This document shows positions 27,972 through 35,716 of a DNA stretch of 64,000 bases, piece by piece. The position numbers were made by a program, and so were the translations under genes. The notes under the pieces are model-generated. The model had not been told where the DNA came from, made no database searches, and saw only the letters and a list, made by a program, of their open reading frames with translations. The stretch spans positions 1-64,000 of the forward strand of contig NZ_BLTE01000005.1 of NCBI RefSeq assembly GCF_013019105.1, in the 5' to 3' direction. Each line of letters starts with the position of its first letter. Position 1 is the stretch's first letter. The stretch comes from Fundidesulfovibrio magnetotacticus. GTDB lineage: Bacteria; Desulfobacterota; Desulfovibrionia; Desulfovibrionales; Desulfovibrionaceae.

Positions 27972-28001
27972 ATAAAAGGGCCGGGGCGATCCCCCGGCCC
28001 C
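27972..28001 (-). terminator. Rho-independent terminator of the minus-strand secreted protein
   Basis: A perfect GGGCCGGGG / CCCCGGCCC stem with a short loop, followed on the minus strand by TTTTATT. It is about 115 bases past the stop at 28116. Confidence 0.7.
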
Positions 28002-28115
28002 TATGCGGACGAATGCCGCGCCCTCACGAACCGCCCATGCGGTTCGTCACTGCGGACAGCCAGGACCATTCGTTTTGGCGTGGAAAAACAGCGTTTGCCT
28101 TCCCACCTCGCGACT

Positions 28116-28436
28116 CTAGTTGCCGCTGCCGTAGGCCCGCTGCTGCTCGGCCAGGGCCTCGCGCATGGAATCGAGCTCCACCTTGCGCTCCACGGCCTCG
28201 TTCAACAGGGCCTCGTGCTTGGCCTTGTACTCGGACGAGGCCTTGTCCATGGGGCCGTTCTCCAGTTCGCGCAGCTTTTTCATCACGCTGGCGTACGCCT
28301 GACGCTCCAGGCGGATGATCTTCTCGATCTGTTCCGGAGGCATGGTGGTGTATTCGTGCTTGTCCGCCAGGGCGGGGGCGCTGGACAGGAGGATCGCGGC
28401 AAGGGTCGCCGCCAGGAGATATGCTTTGCTGCGCAT
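28116..28436 (-). CDS. Small periplasmic helical protein, unknown function
   Basis: 106 residues with GCGAGGCG before the ATG. A signal peptide (1-24, ending PALAD) precedes an all-helical, highly charged domain (MPPEQIEKIIRLERQAY, LNEAVERKVELDSMREAL). The layout recalls small periplasmic helical metal- or stress-sensing proteins (CpxP/CnrR-like), but this is only resemblance. It is divergent from another small secreted helical protein at 28736. Confidence 0.75.
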   Translation of the reverse strand: MRSKAYLLAATLAAILLSSAPALADKHEYTTMPPEQIEKIIRLERQAYASVMKKLRELENGPMDKASSEYKAKHEALLNEAVERKVELDSMREALAEQQRAYGSGN

Positions 28437-28735
28437 GGTCGCCTCGCTTCGTTGTGATGGCCCGGAGGTAACAGAAAACCCGCCGCCGGGCCAACCGCTT
28501 TTCTCGGCGTTGTGCCAAGGGTATTCACGAAATGCCGTGAAACCGCAAACCGTTGTGGGACGACTCAACCGACAGGGCAGGCCGGGCGCGGGGATCTCCC
28601 AGGCACAAGCTTTGCTTTCCGCCAGAAAACATGAGCGATACCCTCCTTTTCGTCCCTCAGTATTGCCACGCCCCCCTCTGGTGGGTATTGTGCAGAAACC
28701 ATTCACTCGGCCTTGCCGCGCGACATGGAGGAACC

Positions 28736-29065
28736 ATGACCAAGTTTTTGTGTTGCATACTGACCGCCCTGGCGCTGACCGGGGCCTGCCTTGCGCCCGC
28801 GTCCGCGCAAGGCAGGCTCACCAGCGCGCAACTGGAGGAGTTGCGCGCCAAGGTGGAATTCCAGCGCGACAGCTACCACCGCTACGATACGGCGGAGCAG
28901 GAAGCCATGGCCCAGGGCTCGCCCGAACGGGCCGCGGTGTTCCACCAGGCCAAGCAGAAGGCTTACGACGCTTACGTCGGCCTGAACGCCGAATACCAGA
29001 AGGCCCAGATGGAAAGGCGCGAGCAGCAACGCCGCGATGCCGCCCAGAAGCCCCCTGAACGCTGA
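28736..29065 (+). CDS. Small secreted helical protein, unknown function
   Basis: 109 residues, GGAGG six bases before the ATG. An N-terminal signal sequence (1-24) contains three Cys, one in a TGAC context that could be a lipobox, so a lipoprotein is possible. The mature part is helical and rich in Gln, Glu and Arg (TSAQLEELRAKVEFQRDSY, YQKAQMERREQQRRD). It lies upstream of nrfHA on the same strand, but an FNR-type promoter starts between them. Confidence 0.75.
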   Translation: MTKFLCCILTALALTGACLAPASAQGRLTSAQLEELRAKVEFQRDSYHRYDTAEQEAMAQGSPERAAVFHQAKQKAYDAYVGLNAEYQKAQMERREQQRRDAAQKPPER

Positions 29066-29104
29066 TTCGCTTCGCCATCGCACGGCGCGCCTTCCGGCTT
29101 TTTT

Positions 29105-29118
29105 TTGATCTGGATCAC
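29105..29118 (+). promoter_or_regulatory. FNR/CRP-family activator site upstream of nrfHA
   Basis: TTGATCTGGATCAC matches the FNR consensus TTGAT-N4-ATCAA at 9 of 10 positions. Its centre (29111.5) is about 40.5 bases before the start predicted from the adjacent -10 box, the class II activator position. Confidence 0.6.
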
Positions 29119-29136
29119 ATTTTTCCTCGCGCTTTC

Positions 29137-29145
29137 TGCTAAATT
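29137..29145 (+). promoter_or_regulatory. Extended -10 box for nrfHA
   Basis: TGCTAAATT gives a TGN extension plus a TAAATT hexamer (29140-29145). There is no good -35, as expected for an activator-dependent promoter. Confidence 0.5.
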
Positions 29146-29204
29146 AGGCATTCACTAGCCACCAACTCCCGGTCGTCCGGGATATGAACGCAGGAGGGAT
29201 GCCC

Positions 29205-29684
29205 ATGAGCAATGCGCCGCCGAATCGAACGTCTCCCACCAACTGGTTCGCCGTGGCCTCGGTCCTGGCCGTGCTCCTCGTGGCGGGAGCGGCAGGGGCC
29301 TGGAGCATGCAGGCCACCGACCAGGCCGCGTTCTGCGCCAGTTGCCACACCATGGACACCTCCTTCTGGACCTTCGGCAAGTCCGGCCACGCCAAGCTGG
29401 CCTGCAACGACTGCCACGCCCCCCAGAACCTCGCCGCCAAGATCCCCTTCAAGGCGCAGGCCGGTTCCGCGGACGTCTGGGCCACGGTGAGCAAGAACAT
29501 CCCGGACGTGATCCACGCCAGCAAGATGCACAAGGACGTGATCCAGGCCAACTGCGTGCGCTGCCACGCCCCCACCATCCAGACCGTGGCCATGGACGCC
29601 AAGCCCTACTGCGTGGACTGCCACCGCAGCGTCCCGCACAAGTCCCGCACCCCCATCTCCACAAGGAAGGTCGCCGATGGCTAG
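29205..29684 (+). CDS. nrfH: Cytochrome c nitrite reductase, membrane subunit
   Basis: 159 residues from the ATG at 29205, chosen because GGAGGG is six bases upstream; the ATG at 29199 touches that site. NrfH is a NapC/NirT-type quinol dehydrogenase passing electrons from menaquinol to NrfA. One membrane anchor (15-33) precedes four haem c motifs: CASCH (44-48, followed by TM, fitting the Met ligand of haem 1), CNDCH (67-71), CVRCH (117-121) and CVDCH (136-140). It overlaps nrfA by eight bases. Confidence 0.95.
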   Translation: MSNAPPNRTSPTNWFAVASVLAVLLVAGAAGAWSMQATDQAAFCASCHTMDTSFWTFGKSGHAKLACNDCHAPQNLAAKIPFKAQAGSADVWATVSKNIPDVIHASKMHKDVIQANCVRCHAPTIQTVAMDAKPYCVDCHRSVPHKSRTPISTRKVADG

Positions 29685-31269
29685 GAACAAACTCTTCTTC
29701 ACCCTGCTCGCGGCCGTGGGCCTCTGCATGTTCCTGGCCGCCTGCGGCCAGCAGACCGAAGGCCCCGTGGCCCCCGTCTACAAAACAGGCCTCAAAAGCG
29801 ACGAAACCAGCAACAAGGCCTTCGAGAAACAGTTCCCCGCCCAGTGGCTCACCTACCAGCGCAACAACCTGGACAACCTCCAGCAGATGACCGACTACGG
29901 CGGCCCCGTGCCCTGGAACAAGAACGACAACGTCAACCCGCCGCCGAAGGGCAACCCCAAGGCCGCGCAGCCCTACCTGAAGAACCTCTGGCTGGGCTAC
30001 CCCTTCAGCTTCGAATACAAGAAGGCCCGCGGCCACACCTACGCCATCCAGGACATCCTCGACACCGACCGTCTCAACCGCTACTCCGACAAGGCGGGCC
30101 TGCCCGCCACCTGCTGGAACTGCAAGACCACAAAGATGTCCACCTGGCACCGCGAATACGGCGACAAGGTGTGGTCCATGGAATTCCACGACTTCCGCAC
30201 CAAGCAGGACGAGAAGGACAACAGTATCGGCTGCTCTTATTGTCACGACCCCGCCGACATGAAGCTGCGCATCGACTCCGTGCCCCTCAAGGAAGCCCTC
30301 CAGAAGGTCGGCTTCGACCTGGCCAAGGCCTCGCGCAACGACATGCGTTCCCTGGTCTGCGCCCAGTGCCACGTGGAATACTACTTCCAGGCCCCCAAGT
30401 ACGGCCCCGCCGCCAAGCCCGTGTTCCCCTGGACCAACGGCGCCACCCCCGACAAGCCCTTCGGCGGCGTGGACCCTGAAAGCATCTACCAGTACTACAA
30501 GGACCACGGCGTCGTGGAGATGAAGACCATGGAAGGCTGGTTCGCCGACTGGGTCCACCCCGTCTCCAAGACCCCCATGCTCAAGGCCCAGCACCCCGAG
30601 TTCGAGCACTTCATCAACGGCCCCCACGGCGCCGCCGGTGTGGCCTGCGCCGACTGCCACATGGCCTACACCCGCTCCGTGGACCCGGACAAGAAAAAGA
30701 CCTCGAACCACCAGTGGACCTCGCCGCTTCTGAACATCGAGGGCACCTGCAAGCAGTGCCACCAGGACAAGACCCCCGAATACCTCAAGGAGCGCGTGCT
30801 CTTCACCCAGCGCAAGGTCTACGACCAGCTCCTCAAGGCCCAGGACCTCTCCGTGCGCGCCCACGAGGCCGTTCGCCTGGCCGACGCCTGGAAGGGCGAG
30901 AAGAACCCCGACTACGACGCCCTCATGCTCCAGGCCCGCGAGAACGTGCGCCACGGCCAGTGGATGTGGGACTACGTCTCCGCCGAAAACTCCGTGGGCT
31001 TCCACAACCCCGTGAAGACCATGGACACCCTGGCCCGCTCCCAGGAGTACAGCGCCGGCGCCGCCCTGCTGGCCATGCAGGCCACCAACTACGGCATCGG
31101 CAAGAACCTGGAAGGCGACATCCGCAAGCTCGTGCCCCCCATCCTGGAGTGGAGCCGCGAAATGCAGATGGACCCCGAGAACCTCAAGAAGTACGTCTGG
31201 ACCACCTACCTGACCCCGCTGCCCAAGTCCGGCAAGGTGTGGGACGGCAACAAGAAGCTGACCCAGTAG
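29677..31269 (+). CDS. nrfA: Ammonia-forming cytochrome c nitrite reductase, catalytic subunit
   Basis: 530 residues. NrfA reduces nitrite to ammonium with six electrons on the periplasmic side. It has the diagnostic CWNCK haem 1 site (146-150), whose Lys is the active-site ligand, and four CxxCH haems: CSYCH (186-190), CAQCH (228-232), CADCH (324-328) and CKQCH (358-362). The N-terminus contains LAAC (20-23), a possible lipobox, so the subunit may be a lipoprotein held next to NrfH. Together with nrfH it forms the NrfHA complex known from Desulfovibrio. A strong terminator follows. Confidence 0.96.
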   Translation: MARNKLFFTLLAAVGLCMFLAACGQQTEGPVAPVYKTGLKSDETSNKAFEKQFPAQWLTYQRNNLDNLQQMTDYGGPVPWNKNDNVNPPPKGNPKAAQPYLKNLWLGYPFSFEYKKARGHTYAIQDILDTDRLNRYSDKAGLPATCWNCKTTKMSTWHREYGDKVWSMEFHDFRTKQDEKDNSIGCSYCHDPADMKLRIDSVPLKEALQKVGFDLAKASRNDMRSLVCAQCHVEYYFQAPKYGPAAKPVFPWTNGATPDKPFGGVDPESIYQYYKDHGVVEMKTMEGWFADWVHPVSKTPMLKAQHPEFEHFINGPHGAAGVACADCHMAYTRSVDPDKKKTSNHQWTSPLLNIEGTCKQCHQDKTPEYLKERVLFTQRKVYDQLLKAQDLSVRAHEAVRLADAWKGEKNPDYDALMLQARENVRHGQWMWDYVSAENSVGFHNPVKTMDTLARSQEYSAGAALLAMQATNYGIGKNLEGDIRKLVPPILEWSREMQMDPENLKKYVWTTYLTPLPKSGKVWDGNKKLTQ

Positions 31270-31291
31270 GGACTGCGGCCTGAACGCGAAC

Positions 31292-31326
31292 CGGCCCCCC
31301 CGCGCGCCGCGCGGGGGGGCCGTCTT
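31292..31326 (+). terminator. Terminator of nrfHA
   Basis: A perfect long GC stem (GGCCCCCCCGCGCG paired with CGCGCGGGGGGGCC) followed by GTCTTCTTT, 23 bases past the nrfA stop. Confidence 0.75.
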
Positions 31327-31733
31327 CTTTGGCGTGCTCGGAGCCCTATCCGGAATGGAGCCGGTAAACTGGGCGCGGCGAGGCCACGCCTGGACACCCG
31401 GACGGCTTCCTGCCATGTTGCCAATCCGTCTGCCGGGTTGCCGGGCCTCGGGATCGTGCGGCCCTGGGAACGCCCCATGAGGAGGCGCGGCCGGGTCCTA
31501 AGGCGTCTTGACCTTGGGTTACGCCGGATTGGCCCCCTCCCGGCAAAGGCCCCACCGGCTCCGGGCCGCCGCGAGAGCGGCCCCCGCGCCATCTCGCGCC
31601 ACGGGCTCAAGGCTGCCCCTGGCGTCGAATCCAGGGTAGAGAGTCAAGAAAAATACCGGCGCGACGGCCGGGCGCGAAGAGTCGGGGGTAAGTCTCCGGC
31701 CGGTCCCGGACGGGACGGCCGGAATCGGCTTGG
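31327..31733 (+). other. Intergenic stretch with a strong hairpin near its right end
   Basis: I see no gene; open frames here are Arg/Pro/Gly-rich shadows. A nearly perfect inverted repeat at 31696-31722 (CCGGCCGGTCCCG paired with CGGGAC-GGCCGG) lies 12 bases past the stop of the small minus-strand gene and may end its transcript, although no U-run follows. Confidence 0.4.
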
Positions 31734-31874
31734 CTAGGGCAGCAGTCGGAAGAAGCGTTCGTAGGCCCGGCACATCTTGTGGGCCACGGGGGCGGAGACG
31801 CCGAAGTCCTTGAGGCGGCAGTAGACGTGCAAGGGATTGAAGACGTGCTGGAAAGCGTTTCTGATGCGGGTCAC
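31734..31874 (-). CDS. 46-residue basic protein
   Basis: The GTG at 31874 has GGAGGT seven bases upstream. The product is short, basic and aromatic (FQHVFNPLHVYCRLKDFG, then APVAHKMCRAYERFF), with sensible composition compared with overlapping frames. A pattern of FNPLHVYCRL plus YERFF reads like a conserved small protein; I have an impression of similar proteins in Desulfovibrio but cannot confirm it. Function unknown. It is divergent from the cbiR-like gene. Confidence 0.6.
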   Translation of the reverse strand: MTRIRNAFQHVFNPLHVYCRLKDFGVSAPVAHKMCRAYERFFRLLP

Positions 31875-31991
31875 GTTCAGACCTCCGAAAAGACTGACTC
31901 GGAATGGACGCGAAACGGTCGCCAATCTGCCATGCAGCGAACGTGGAAGCTCTAGCAGGCACTCCCTGGAAAGGCAAGTGAAGGAAAGCAC

Positions 31992-32729
31992 ATGACCCCC
32001 TCCCAGCGCCCCCTGGCGGCCACCAGCTGGCTGGCCCCCACCACGCTGCGCCGCAACCTGGAGCGTATCGCCGCCTGGGACCTGCCCATCCACCAGGCCG
32101 CCCTGCTCTTCTACCAGCACGCCCCCAGCCTGGCCTACGCCCCCTCGGAGTTCCATGTGCGGGGTCTGGAAACCCATGTCCACCTGCCCACGGACCTCCC
32201 CTGGGAACAAGGCCCCGGACCCTGCTGGGATCTCTGCGCGCGCCTCATGGACCTGGCCGCGCCCCTGGCCCCCTGGGCCGGGGTGCTCCACCCGCCGGGC
32301 GATCCGGCGCTCCTGGAAGACTTCGCCGCCCGCTGGCGCAAGGCCTCCCCGGGCTGGCGGCTCCTGGTGGAGAACATCCCCTCCGACGGCCTGGAGGCGC
32401 ACTGGCCCGTCATCGAGGCCCTGGACCTCTCCCTGTGCCTGGACAACGGGCACCTCATGGCCTTCGGGCAGCACCACCTGCTCCAGCGCCCGGGGCTGGC
32501 CCGCCGAGTGGAGCTGCTGCACTGCTACGCGCCCGGCCCCGAGGCAGGGCGTCACCGCCATCTGGGCCTGCAACTGCTCACCCCGGAGCAGCGCGCCCTT
32601 CTCGGGGAAATCCTGGACCTGCTTGATCCCAACACGACGATTCTCTTCGAGGTTTTCACCGAGGAGGACTTGCGCGCGAGCCTCGAAACGTTCTACGCTC
32701 TGGATGCGGAGCGGAGGCCGCGCGGATGA
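31992..32729 (+). CDS. cbiR: CbiR-like cobamide-remodelling phosphodiesterase
   Basis: 245 residues with a sugar-isomerase/AP-endonuclease-2 type TIM-barrel pattern. Metal-binding acidic and His residues lie in ETHVHLPTDLPW, VENIP, LDNGH and LLHCYAP. CbiR enzymes of this superfamily remove the nucleotide loop of a cobamide so that the corrinoid can be rebuilt with another lower ligand. The case rests largely on the next gene, cobU, whose start overlaps this stop (ATGA). No cobalamin riboswitch is visible upstream. An unrelated TIM-barrel endonuclease is the main alternative. Confidence 0.65.
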   Translation: MTPSQRPLAATSWLAPTTLRRNLERIAAWDLPIHQAALLFYQHAPSLAYAPSEFHVRGLETHVHLPTDLPWEQGPGPCWDLCARLMDLAAPLAPWAGVLHPPGDPALLEDFAARWRKASPGWRLLVENIPSDGLEAHWPVIEALDLSLCLDNGHLMAFGQHHLLQRPGLARRVELLHCYAPGPEAGRHRHLGLQLLTPEQRALLGEILDLLDPNTTILFEVFTEEDLRASLETFYALDAERRPRG

Positions 32730-33232
32730 TCCTCTTGGTGCTGGGCGGCGAGAAATCGGGCAAATCCGGCCTGGCCTACGAAAGGTTCCGGGAGGCCCCC
32801 GGCCCAGGAACCGTGCTGGCAATGGGCCTGGCCCGCGACGAGGCCTTCCGCCGCCAGATCCTGGCTCACCGCCTGGAGCGCGACCCGGCCTTCCCCGTGA
32901 CCGAACCCGGGGCGGAGTTGCCCTCCGCGCTGGAGGCCCAACGCACCGGGGGACGCAAAGTGCTGGTGGACAGCCTGGACTTCTGGCTCTTCACCTGCAT
33001 GGAGGACGGGCGCATCCGCACGGGGGAACTCCTGGAGGCCCTGGAAGGCTACCGCGCCCCCGACGCCCCGCTCTGCGCGCTCGTGAGTTGCGAGGTGGGC
33101 CTGGGGCCCATCGCGCCCTCCTCCCTGGCCAGGCGTTTCGCCAGGGAACAGGGCGCGCTCAACCAGGCCCTTGCGGCCCTGGCCCAGGAAGCCCTTCTGG
33201 TGGTTGCCGGGTTGCCCCTGCGCCTCAAGTAG
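32726..33232 (+). CDS. cobU: Adenosylcobinamide kinase / guanylyltransferase (CobU type)
   Basis: 168 residues, near the family's usual length. The P-loop is GGEKSGKS (7-14). The C-terminal half keeps the CobU signature: VSCEVGLGPI, a LARRF(A)REQG block, LNQALA, and the ending VVAGLPLRLK. The canonical His that accepts GMP is not obvious; the segment QILAHRLERDP is the best candidate region. It activates cobinamide for lower-ligand attachment and is coupled to the cbiR-like gene. Confidence 0.82.
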   Translation: MILLVLGGEKSGKSGLAYERFREAPGPGTVLAMGLARDEAFRRQILAHRLERDPAFPVTEPGAELPSALEAQRTGGRKVLVDSLDFWLFTCMEDGRIRTGELLEALEGYRAPDAPLCALVSCEVGLGPIAPSSLARRFAREQGALNQALAALAQEALLVVAGLPLRLK

Positions 33233-33242
33233 CGAGGAGAAC

Positions 33243-34292
33243 ATGGCCTTTTTCCGGGTGCTCGGCGAAAAGCTCGCCGCCCTCACGAGCCTCATCCATC
33301 CCGGCGAACGCTGGCTGATCCTCATCAGCGCCGACCCCGACGCCCTGGGCTGCGCCATGGCCCTGCGCAAGATCATCGCGCGCCACGGCGGACAGGCCGA
33401 CATCGGACACACCAACGAGATCTCCCGCCCGGACAACCTGGCCATGGTGCGCACCCTGCGCATCCCCCTGATCCGCCTCGCGCCGGACACCATCGCCCGC
33501 TACCAGCGCTTCGCCATGGTGGACTCCCAGCCCCACCACAGCACCGACTTCCCCCCCGTGGACCTGGACATCCTCCTGGACCACCACCCCGTGGACCCCG
33601 CGCGCCCGCCCCGCGCCCGTTACGTGGAAATCCCCACCGGCTACGGGGCCTGCTCCAGCCTGCTCACCGAATACCTCTACAACCTGGGCGTGAAACCCGG
33701 CAAACTCCTGGCCACCGCCCTGCTCTACGGCATCAAGACCGACACCGGCTCCTTCGAGCGCGCCTTCTCCGACGTGGACGTGAAAGCCTTCAGCTGGCTC
33801 TCCAAATTCTCCGACAAGCTCCTCCTGCGCCGCATCGTCCATGCCGAGTTCCACCGGAGCTGGCTGGCCTACTTCTCGCGAGCCTTCGAGCGCATGCGCC
33901 CCGTGGGCAAGGACGGGCTCCACGCCTATGTGGGCCCCGTGGAAAACCCCGACGTGCTCGTGGTGCTGGCCGACTTCTTCCTGCGCGTGCACGGCCTCTC
34001 CTGGATCGCCATCGCCGGGGCCTACGCCTCGCGCCTGGTGGTGGTGATGCGCTCCGACGGCCTGCGCCGCGACATCGGGGCCAAAGCCCGGACCTGGTTC
34101 GGAGACTACGGCTGCGCCGGCGGACACATGATGGCCGCCCGCGCCGAAATCGAACTGGACCGACTGGCCGGATTCGACCCCGAAGCCTTCCTCTGGAGCC
34201 GGCTCACCGGACGCCCCCTGGAACCGGACCTCCCCCCCGCCGAAGGACAGGCCTGCCCCGTCAACCCGGCCCACCGGCCAGGAAAGCCGTGA
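33243..34292 (+). CDS. DHH/DHHA1-family phosphoesterase
   Basis: 349 residues with AGGAG before the ATG. The DHH domain has ADPDALG (30-36), MVDSQPHH (92-99) and LDHHPV (112-117) as Mn ligands, then KTDTGSF. The C-terminal DHHA1 domain has the substrate-binding GCAGGHMMAARAEI. This architecture is that of NrnA-like enzymes, which cut pAp, short oligonucleotides or linear dinucleotides. It ends in an overlap (GTGA) with the HD-GYP gene, which suggests its substrate may be pGpG from c-di-GMP; that is inference. Confidence 0.88.
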   Translation: MAFFRVLGEKLAALTSLIHPGERWLILISADPDALGCAMALRKIIARHGGQADIGHTNEISRPDNLAMVRTLRIPLIRLAPDTIARYQRFAMVDSQPHHSTDFPPVDLDILLDHHPVDPARPPRARYVEIPTGYGACSSLLTEYLYNLGVKPGKLLATALLYGIKTDTGSFERAFSDVDVKAFSWLSKFSDKLLLRRIVHAEFHRSWLAYFSRAFERMRPVGKDGLHAYVGPVENPDVLVVLADFFLRVHGLSWIAIAGAYASRLVVVMRSDGLRRDIGAKARTWFGDYGCAGGHMMAARAEIELDRLAGFDPEAFLWSRLTGRPLEPDLPPAEGQACPVNPAHRPGKP

Positions 34293-35302
34293 CCGTCCAC
34301 CACCCGCCCCAACAGACGACCGCACAAGCAGGCAAGGTCTCCCAGCGCAAGGAAGACTACTTCCCAATCCACCCCAGGACCATCCTGCCGGGCACAGCCG
34401 GCCCCTTCGACCTCTACCTCAAACGCGGCGACTGGTTCGTGCTCTACGCCAAAGCGGGCGAACGCTTCACCGTGGAGCCCAAGCTCAAGGAACTCCTGGA
34501 AGTCACCGAATTCTTCATACGCGTGGACCAGCGCTTCAGCTACGAATCCTACCTGGCCAAGAACCTGGGCAACATGCTCCTCAACGAGAACCTGCCCCTG
34601 GAAGAACGCTCCAAACTTTTCTACCAGATCTCCGCCGGGATGCTCAAACAGAGCTTCCAGAGCAAACTCCCCAGGGGCCTCGACGAAAAAACCTACGCCG
34701 CCATGCAGACCCTCGTGAAACGAGGCATCGCCCTGCTCTCCAAAGAAGAATCCCTGCGCAGCCTCTCGGAATTCCTCTCCCACAAATACCACACCTACAG
34801 CCACTCGCTGAACACCATGGTGCTCACCATCGCCCTGCTCCAGTCCCTGCCCGGCATGGAACAGAACGTCCTCTTCGAAGCCGGACTCGGCGCGGCACTC
34901 CACGACATCGGCAAGACCCAAATCCCCGACGAAGTGATCAACAAGCACGGCCCGCTCAATCAGGCCGAATGGGAACTCATGAAGACACACCCCGTGCGCG
35001 CCCTGGGCATCTGCGCCGCCATGCCCATCAGCCACGTGGCCACCAACGCCATCCTCTTCCACCACGAACGCTTCGACGGCGGCGGCTACCCCGGCGGCAT
35101 CGCGGGCGAATCCATCCCCATCTACGCCCGGGTCCTGGCCCTCTGCGACGTCTACGACGCCCTCACCTCCGAACGCCCCTACGCCAAAGCCCTCACCCCC
35201 TACAAAGCCCTGGCTATCATGCAGGATGACATGGTCGGCGCCTTCGACCCCGCACTGTTCAAAAGACTGGTCTACGTGCTGGGCAACGCCCGCATCGTCT
35301 AG
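34289..35302 (+). CDS. HD-GYP domain c-di-GMP phosphodiesterase
   Basis: 337 residues, GTG start overlapping the DHH stop. Residues 30-150 form an N-terminal domain with no recognised catalytic motif. The HD-GYP domain has HS (172), HD (205-206) in HDIGKTQIP, K209, HHE (258-260) and GGGYPGG (264-270), the complete set for hydrolysis of c-di-GMP. It shares its domain plan with the HD-GYP protein at 62201. No membrane segment or receiver domain is visible. Confidence 0.9.
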   Translation: MTVHHPPQQTTAQAGKVSQRKEDYFPIHPRTILPGTAGPFDLYLKRGDWFVLYAKAGERFTVEPKLKELLEVTEFFIRVDQRFSYESYLAKNLGNMLLNENLPLEERSKLFYQISAGMLKQSFQSKLPRGLDEKTYAAMQTLVKRGIALLSKEESLRSLSEFLSHKYHTYSHSLNTMVLTIALLQSLPGMEQNVLFEAGLGAALHDIGKTQIPDEVINKHGPLNQAEWELMKTHPVRALGICAAMPISHVATNAILFHHERFDGGGYPGGIAGESIPIYARVLALCDVYDALTSERPYAKALTPYKALAIMQDDMVGAFDPALFKRLVYVLGNARIV

Positions 35303-35716
35303 ACGGCGAGTGGGCCAGCAGACGAAAGAATAAAACGGAGGGGACGACTTGGCCGAGGGCAAGAAGCCTCCAGCGGCCAGGGCTTCACCCCGGCACACCA
35401 GAGAGGGCGCTGCCCTAAGACCCGCCAAAGAGGACGCCGCTCTCCCTGGTCTCACCCACCAGGGCTCCGCCCCGGACCCCGGCGATTGCTTCGCGTCGGC
35501 GGGAGGGGCGGCAGGGCCGGGCGTCCGGGGTCTGTCCGCCCCCTCTCACACAGGCCTGCCCGGTGAAACCCGCGAAGCAACTTGGGATTCCAAAGGGCGT
35601 AGCCCTTTGGCCGCCGGAGGCTCTTCCTCCGACCGACTTACCCCCCACGAACCCTTCACCTCCCGACGTCCCGACGTCCCGACGCACCGTGCGTCTCACG
35701 GAGACCCCCTGCCCGC
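35303..35716 (+). other. Convergent intergenic region with a repeat-like palindrome
   Basis: Between two converging genes. Contents: a perfect hairpin at 35590-35610, short direct repeats of CCCGACGT near 35665-35690, and an AG/GC-rich stretch without a believable frame. No terminator with a U-run is evident on either strand. Confidence 0.5.
35590..35610. repeat. Perfect palindrome with 3-base loop
   Basis: CCAAAGGGC-GTA-GCCCTTTGG, 9-bp perfect arms. It is similar in design to the palindromes at 63393-63510 and may be a dispersed (REP-like) element. Confidence 0.5.

Noticed and set aside
29449-31416. 655-codon open frame on the minus strand
   Set aside because: Antisense of nrfA, whose five haem motifs are unambiguous.
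31438-31737. 99-codon Arg/Pro-rich frame between nrfA and the cobamide genes
   Set aside because: No ribosome site, nonsense composition, and it overlaps a hairpin.
31875-31991. Possible cobalamin riboswitch before the cbiR-like gene
   Set aside because: No B12-box sequence and too little space; only an AAGGAA ribosome site is visible.
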